From Candidatus Bathyarchaeota archaeon (lineage in GTDB: Archaea; Thermoproteota; Bathyarchaeia; TCS64): a stretch of 54,178 bases of DNA. Positions 51,365-54,178 of this stretch are shown in pieces (the stretch's first letter is position 1; the number at the start of each line of letters is the position of its first letter). Under the pieces are notes generated by a model. The model was not told the DNA's origin. It made no database searches and saw only the letters and a program-made list of their open reading frames with translations. A program made the translations under genes and the position numbers. The DNA is taken from NCBI GenBank assembly GCA_016930055.1, contig JAFGHP010000019.1, positions 1 through 54,178 of the forward strand. Reading direction: 5' to 3'.

Positions 51365-51688
51365 TTATTTTGGACAAAATACAGCTCTTTTTTGTTCTTT
51401 AATAAATGCTTCAATACCAATTTCTTTCATTTTTTTTAAATTATTAATTGTTTGTCTATGATGTGGATATTCATCATTAACAAATTTTTCAATTTTTTCG
51501 CATGGAAAATTTTCACATTCATAACAATATTTTAATTTTTTTTGATTTATACATTCTATAAATTCACAATCAGGGGACCAGTGGTTATCTAATGGTCCTC
51601 TGCATTTAGAACAATGATTATTAAGAAATATTTCGCATTTAGCACAATTTAAACCACATATACTTATATTCCATTCCTTACTAAACAT
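51365..51688 (-). CDS. DUF3795 Cys-rich protein
   Basis: A 107-residue protein with the DUF3795 cysteine pattern: SICGLNCAKCEIFLNNHCSK, CRGPLDNHWSPDCEFIECIN, and YCYECENFPCEKIEKF. About eleven cysteines suggest a metal-binding domain. Function is unknown. It starts with ATG at 51688 and is divergent from the DEAD-box helicase gene. Confidence 0.85.
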   Translation of the reverse strand: MFSKEWNISICGLNCAKCEIFLNNHCSKCRGPLDNHWSPDCEFIECINQKKLKYCYECENFPCEKIEKFVNDEYPHHRQTINNLKKMKEIGIEAFIKEQKRAVFCPK

Positions 51689-51870
51689 GATTCGAAATCA
51701 TAGATAACATTGTACATTTATTAGATAAAACATATCCCAATTTACTAAATCCTTTTAACTAACCTCTAATGAACTTTGATGGTCACAAGTAATTCGTTGC
51801 ATATTTTGACTCGAAGCACAAAAGCTCGCGATTATGACACGAAAAATTCAAGTGATTTGAGAGGAAAAAA

Positions 51871-53151
51871 ATGCAAATAAGTTGTTTCGAAGAATTCAAG
51901 TTAAGCACAGAAGTTATGAAAGGAATTAATGAGTTGGGATGGAACATCCCTTCACCGATACAAGCTAAATCAATTATTCCGCTTCTGGATGGCAGAGATC
52001 TTGTTGGGCAAGCTCAAACAGGAACAGGAAAAACAGCGGCATACGGAATTCCTATGATAGAGCTTGTTGATACCACACTTAAATATAATCAAGGTCTTGT
52101 TTTAGCGCCAACACGCGAATTGGCTATTCAAATTACTGATCATTTAAATAAATTAGGGAAATACCGTGAAGTTAAGATCCTTACTGTTTATGGTGGAGAT
52201 TCAATGCAGCGGCAAGCAAAGGCTCTTAGATCAGGAGTTCATATTATTGTTGGTACCCCTGGTCGAATTTTGGATCATATATCGAAGGGAACATTAAATT
52301 TAAAGAAAACTAAGATTGTTGTTATTGATGAAGCAGACAGAATGCTTGATATGGGCTTTATTGAAGATATTCAAAAAATACTTAATAATACGCCTAAAGA
52401 TAAGCAAGTTAGCCTTTTTTCTGCTACGATCGGTCGTAATGTAATGCAAATTTGCAATAAATTCATGCGATATCCCGAAAAAATTTTTGTTAGTAAAGAT
52501 GAGATTGCTTTAACTCAAATAGATCAATTCTATGTAAAAGTTGAATCTTATAATAAATTTAAAGCATTATTAAATATAATAAATGAATACAACATAAAAC
52601 GTGCAATAGTTTTTTGTAGGACTCAATTAGGGGCTGCAAGATTAGCAAAAATGCTTGCAACAAAAAAATTTAATGCAAAAACACTTCATGGTGGATTAAC
52701 ACAACCTCAACGTGAAAACGTAGTAGAACAATTTCGAAAAGGAAAACTCAATTTTCTAGTAGCGACTGACGTAGCTTCAAGAGGATTAGATATTGAAAAC
52801 ATAACCCATATAATTAATCATAATGTCCCTTCTGATCCAGAAGTATATTTCCATAGAATAGGTAGAACTGCAAGAATGGAAAAAGATGGTATAGCAATAT
52901 CTCTTGTTGGTCCTGAAGAAATGAAAGATCTGAATAGGATTAGAGGAATGACTAGAACTATAATAAATGAATTGAATCTTGGAATTATTTTTACTGAGTC
53001 TTCAGATAAACCAAAACAAACATGTGCAAAATGTGGAAAAGAATTCCAAGCAAACTTTGCAATAAACGATAATCGCCCAGTATATTGTCCGACTTGTTAT
53101 ACAAACCACCAGAAAAATAAAAAACGTTATACCAATTTTAATCGAAACTGA
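51871..53151 (+). CDS. DEAD-box RNA helicase with C-terminal zinc ribbon
   Basis: A 426-residue ATP-dependent RNA helicase. Q-motif and Walker A are WNIPSPIQAKSIIPLLDGRD and GQAQTGTGKTAAYG. Motifs PTRELAIQ, GTPGRILDHI, VIDEADRMLDMGF (DEAD), SLFSATI, FLVATDVASRGLDIENI and HRIGRTARM follow in order. Residues about 385-420 contain CAKCGKEFQANF and YCPTCYTNHQ, a CxxC/CxxC zinc ribbon seen in some cold-adapted helicases. It unwinds RNA duplexes, probably in ribosome assembly or cold response. The leader (51689-51870) ends in a strong SD (GAGAGG) 6 nt from the ATG. Confidence 0.95.
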   Translation: MQISCFEEFKLSTEVMKGINELGWNIPSPIQAKSIIPLLDGRDLVGQAQTGTGKTAAYGIPMIELVDTTLKYNQGLVLAPTRELAIQITDHLNKLGKYREVKILTVYGGDSMQRQAKALRSGVHIIVGTPGRILDHISKGTLNLKKTKIVVIDEADRMLDMGFIEDIQKILNNTPKDKQVSLFSATIGRNVMQICNKFMRYPEKIFVSKDEIALTQIDQFYVKVESYNKFKALLNIINEYNIKRAIVFCRTQLGAARLAKMLATKKFNAKTLHGGLTQPQRENVVEQFRKGKLNFLVATDVASRGLDIENITHIINHNVPSDPEVYFHRIGRTARMEKDGIAISLVGPEEMKDLNRIRGMTRTIINELNLGIIFTESSDKPKQTCAKCGKEFQANFAINDNRPVYCPTCYTNHQKNKKRYTNFNRN

Positions 53152-53233
53152 AAAGAAAAAAAGAAAAGACTTTTTCCACTAATATTTTGATTTATTATTA
53201 ATGTTTTTTACTTCCGAAAATTATCTATCATAT

Positions 53234-53644
53234 ATGTTTACTGTATTGTTTATTTGTGTACATAATGCAGGAAGAAGCCAAATATCCGAAGCTCTGTTTA
53301 ACTATTACTCTAATGGACGTTATAAAGGAATAAGTGCTGGAAGTAACCCCTCTAAAGAAGTTAATCCCCTAGTTGTAGAAGTTATGAAAGAATTTGGTAT
53401 AGATATTAGCGATATAAAACCAAGAAAGTTAACAAAAGAAATGATTCTAGACTCAGATTTAGCTATAACTATGGGGTGTGGTGAAGAAGCGTGTCCTATT
53501 GTTCCGAATGAGCTTAGAGAGTGGATTCTCGAAGATCCACACAATAAATCTTTAGAAGTCATCAGAAAAATCCGTGATGAAATTGATAAAAAAATAAAAG
53601 AACTAATAAACGAACTTGATCAATATAAAATAAATAATTATTGA
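53234..53644 (+). CDS. Arsenate reductase / LMW protein-tyrosine phosphatase family protein
   Basis: A 136-residue LMW-PTP-fold protein. The P-loop FICVHNAGRSQISEALFNYY (CX5R, Cys8 if counted from the ATG at 53234) and ITMGCGEEACPIVPNE, whose Cys pair supports a thioredoxin-coupled ArsC mechanism, are followed by EDPHNKSLEVIRKIRDEID. The DP motif supplies the general acid. An ATG at 53201 would add 11 residues, but the one at 53234 (MFTVLFICVHN) matches the family N-terminus. No ars operon genes lie next to it, so a role in arsenate reduction or in phosphatase signalling is open. Confidence 0.88.
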   Translation: MFTVLFICVHNAGRSQISEALFNYYSNGRYKGISAGSNPSKEVNPLVVEVMKEFGIDISDIKPRKLTKEMILDSDLAITMGCGEEACPIVPNELREWILEDPHNKSLEVIRKIRDEIDKKIKELINELDQYKINNY

Positions 53645-53761
53645 ATATTTATTTAAATTTAAAATATAAAAAAACTTTCAGTTTATTATGTTGTAGTTAT
53701 TTTATATTTTTAATTTTTTATCGAATACTTTATAAGTAACATTGTTATATATGACTTTGTA

Positions 53762-54169
53762 ATGTGTAACTCTGGATATGAACACAATGAAAAACCCCGT
53801 CGGAGACGTCATATAATAAGAACAAATCCTGAGAGAGGTTGGACACAATTCCTTTTCCTACGTTTAATTCATGAAAAATCTATGCATGGATATCAGATAA
53901 TGGAGGAATTAAATTCACGAAATTTCCTTCAAGAAAATCGTCTTGAAGCAGGTTCAGTATATACGATTCTTAGGAGGATGGAGCATCACGGCCTCATTAA
54001 AAGTAAATGGGAAGAGATAGTATCCGGACCTGATAGACGTATTTATACTATTACTCCTGAAGGATCAGAGATACTCAAGTCCGGTCTAGAGATTATGATT
54101 AAACGAAAGGAACTTTTAGATGATCTTTCAGATTATTACAAAAAAAATTTCCAGAGTAAAATGGAGTAA
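53762..54169 (+). CDS. PadR-family transcriptional regulator
   Basis: A 135-residue PadR-like winged-helix protein. After a basic 20-residue N-terminus it has LIHEKSMHGYQIMEELNSRN, RLEAGSVYTILRRMEHHGLI and IVSGPDRRIYTITPEGSEIL, then a C-terminal dimerisation helix (about 105-130). PadR proteins usually repress neighbouring transporter or stress genes in response to small molecules. ATG start. The downstream sequence ends in an ATG at 54176-54178, probably the start of the next gene, its likely partner. Confidence 0.9.
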   Translation: MCNSGYEHNEKPRRRRHIIRTNPERGWTQFLFLRLIHEKSMHGYQIMEELNSRNFLQENRLEAGSVYTILRRMEHHGLIKSKWEEIVSGPDRRIYTITPEGSEILKSGLEIMIKRKELLDDLSDYYKKNFQSKME

Positions 54170-54178
54170 TGTAAAATG

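Overview
The window is AT-rich (roughly 30% G+C by eye) archaeal chromosome. Archaeal markers are TFB (36.8 kb), ribosomal protein S8e, SRP19 and Gar1 (46.2-47.2 kb), a DUF373 membrane protein, an SSB/RPA-like OB fold, an archaeal-type dUTPase/dCTP deaminase-family enzyme, a ThiD-ThiN fusion, and a four-subunit pyruvate:ferredoxin oxidoreductase in the order G-D-A-B. Start codons are often TTG or GTG. Some genes have clear Shine-Dalgarno (SD) sites and others look leaderless. A heliorhodopsin, a TPP riboswitch and an smc-scpA-scpB cluster fit an Asgard-like or Thermoplasmata-like lineage, but the sequence alone does not fix the phylum.

Layout. 0-5.3 kb: ZIP metal transporter, AbrB-PhoU regulator, then a minus-strand thiamine operon (TPP riboswitch, thiW, a P-loop ATPase, thiD-thiN, tenA). 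5.4-10 kb: a YtcJ-like amidohydrolase and the porGDAB operon. 10-19 kb: a membrane-anchored winged-helix regulator beside two operator-like palindromes, a SPOUT RNA methyltransferase operon with a possible structured leader, an FAH-family enzyme, a ROK kinase, argH, a dUTPase-like enzyme, a Clp-fold membrane protease and a PatB/MalY-like PLP enzyme. 19-32.6 kb: a run rich in peptidases (M28/DUF4910, M14, a decayed M20, a HExxH gluzincin, an M20D amidohydrolase, exported glutaminyl cyclase), with a heliorhodopsin and a GNAT-OB fusion among them. 32.8-36.5 kb: an accessory segment ending at tRNA-Gln(CUG). It holds an AbrB-like protein, a DUF4143-type ATPase between 44-bp direct repeats with a 34-bp tandem repeat over its start, and a G+C-richer trio (small membrane protein, DUF2178 protein, HTH regulator). 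A 12-bp copy of the tRNA 3' end lies 2.8 kb away, as expected of an integrated element. 36.8-47.2 kb: core information and cell-biology genes (tfb, DUF373, uppS, smc-scpA-scpB, hypE, S8e, SRP19, gar1). 47.4-54.2 kb: a second YtcJ-like amidohydrolase, rhomboid protease, a glycosyltransferase-like protein, a decayed Cys-rich gene, DUF3795, a DEAD-box helicase with a zinc ribbon, an ArsC-type phosphatase and a PadR regulator.

Taken together, the genes suggest a peptide-using anaerobic heterotroph: many peptidases, ferredoxin-linked pyruvate oxidation, and HypE for a [NiFe] hydrogenase. It salvages thiamine precursors. The most notable items are the heliorhodopsin, the GNAT-OB fusion, the tRNA-Gln-associated element with its repeat-bracketed ATPase, a possible regulatory RNA at 12.2 kb, and two essential genes (S8e, smc) with no standard start codon where their conserved N-termini begin (ACG and ATA, each behind a strong SD).
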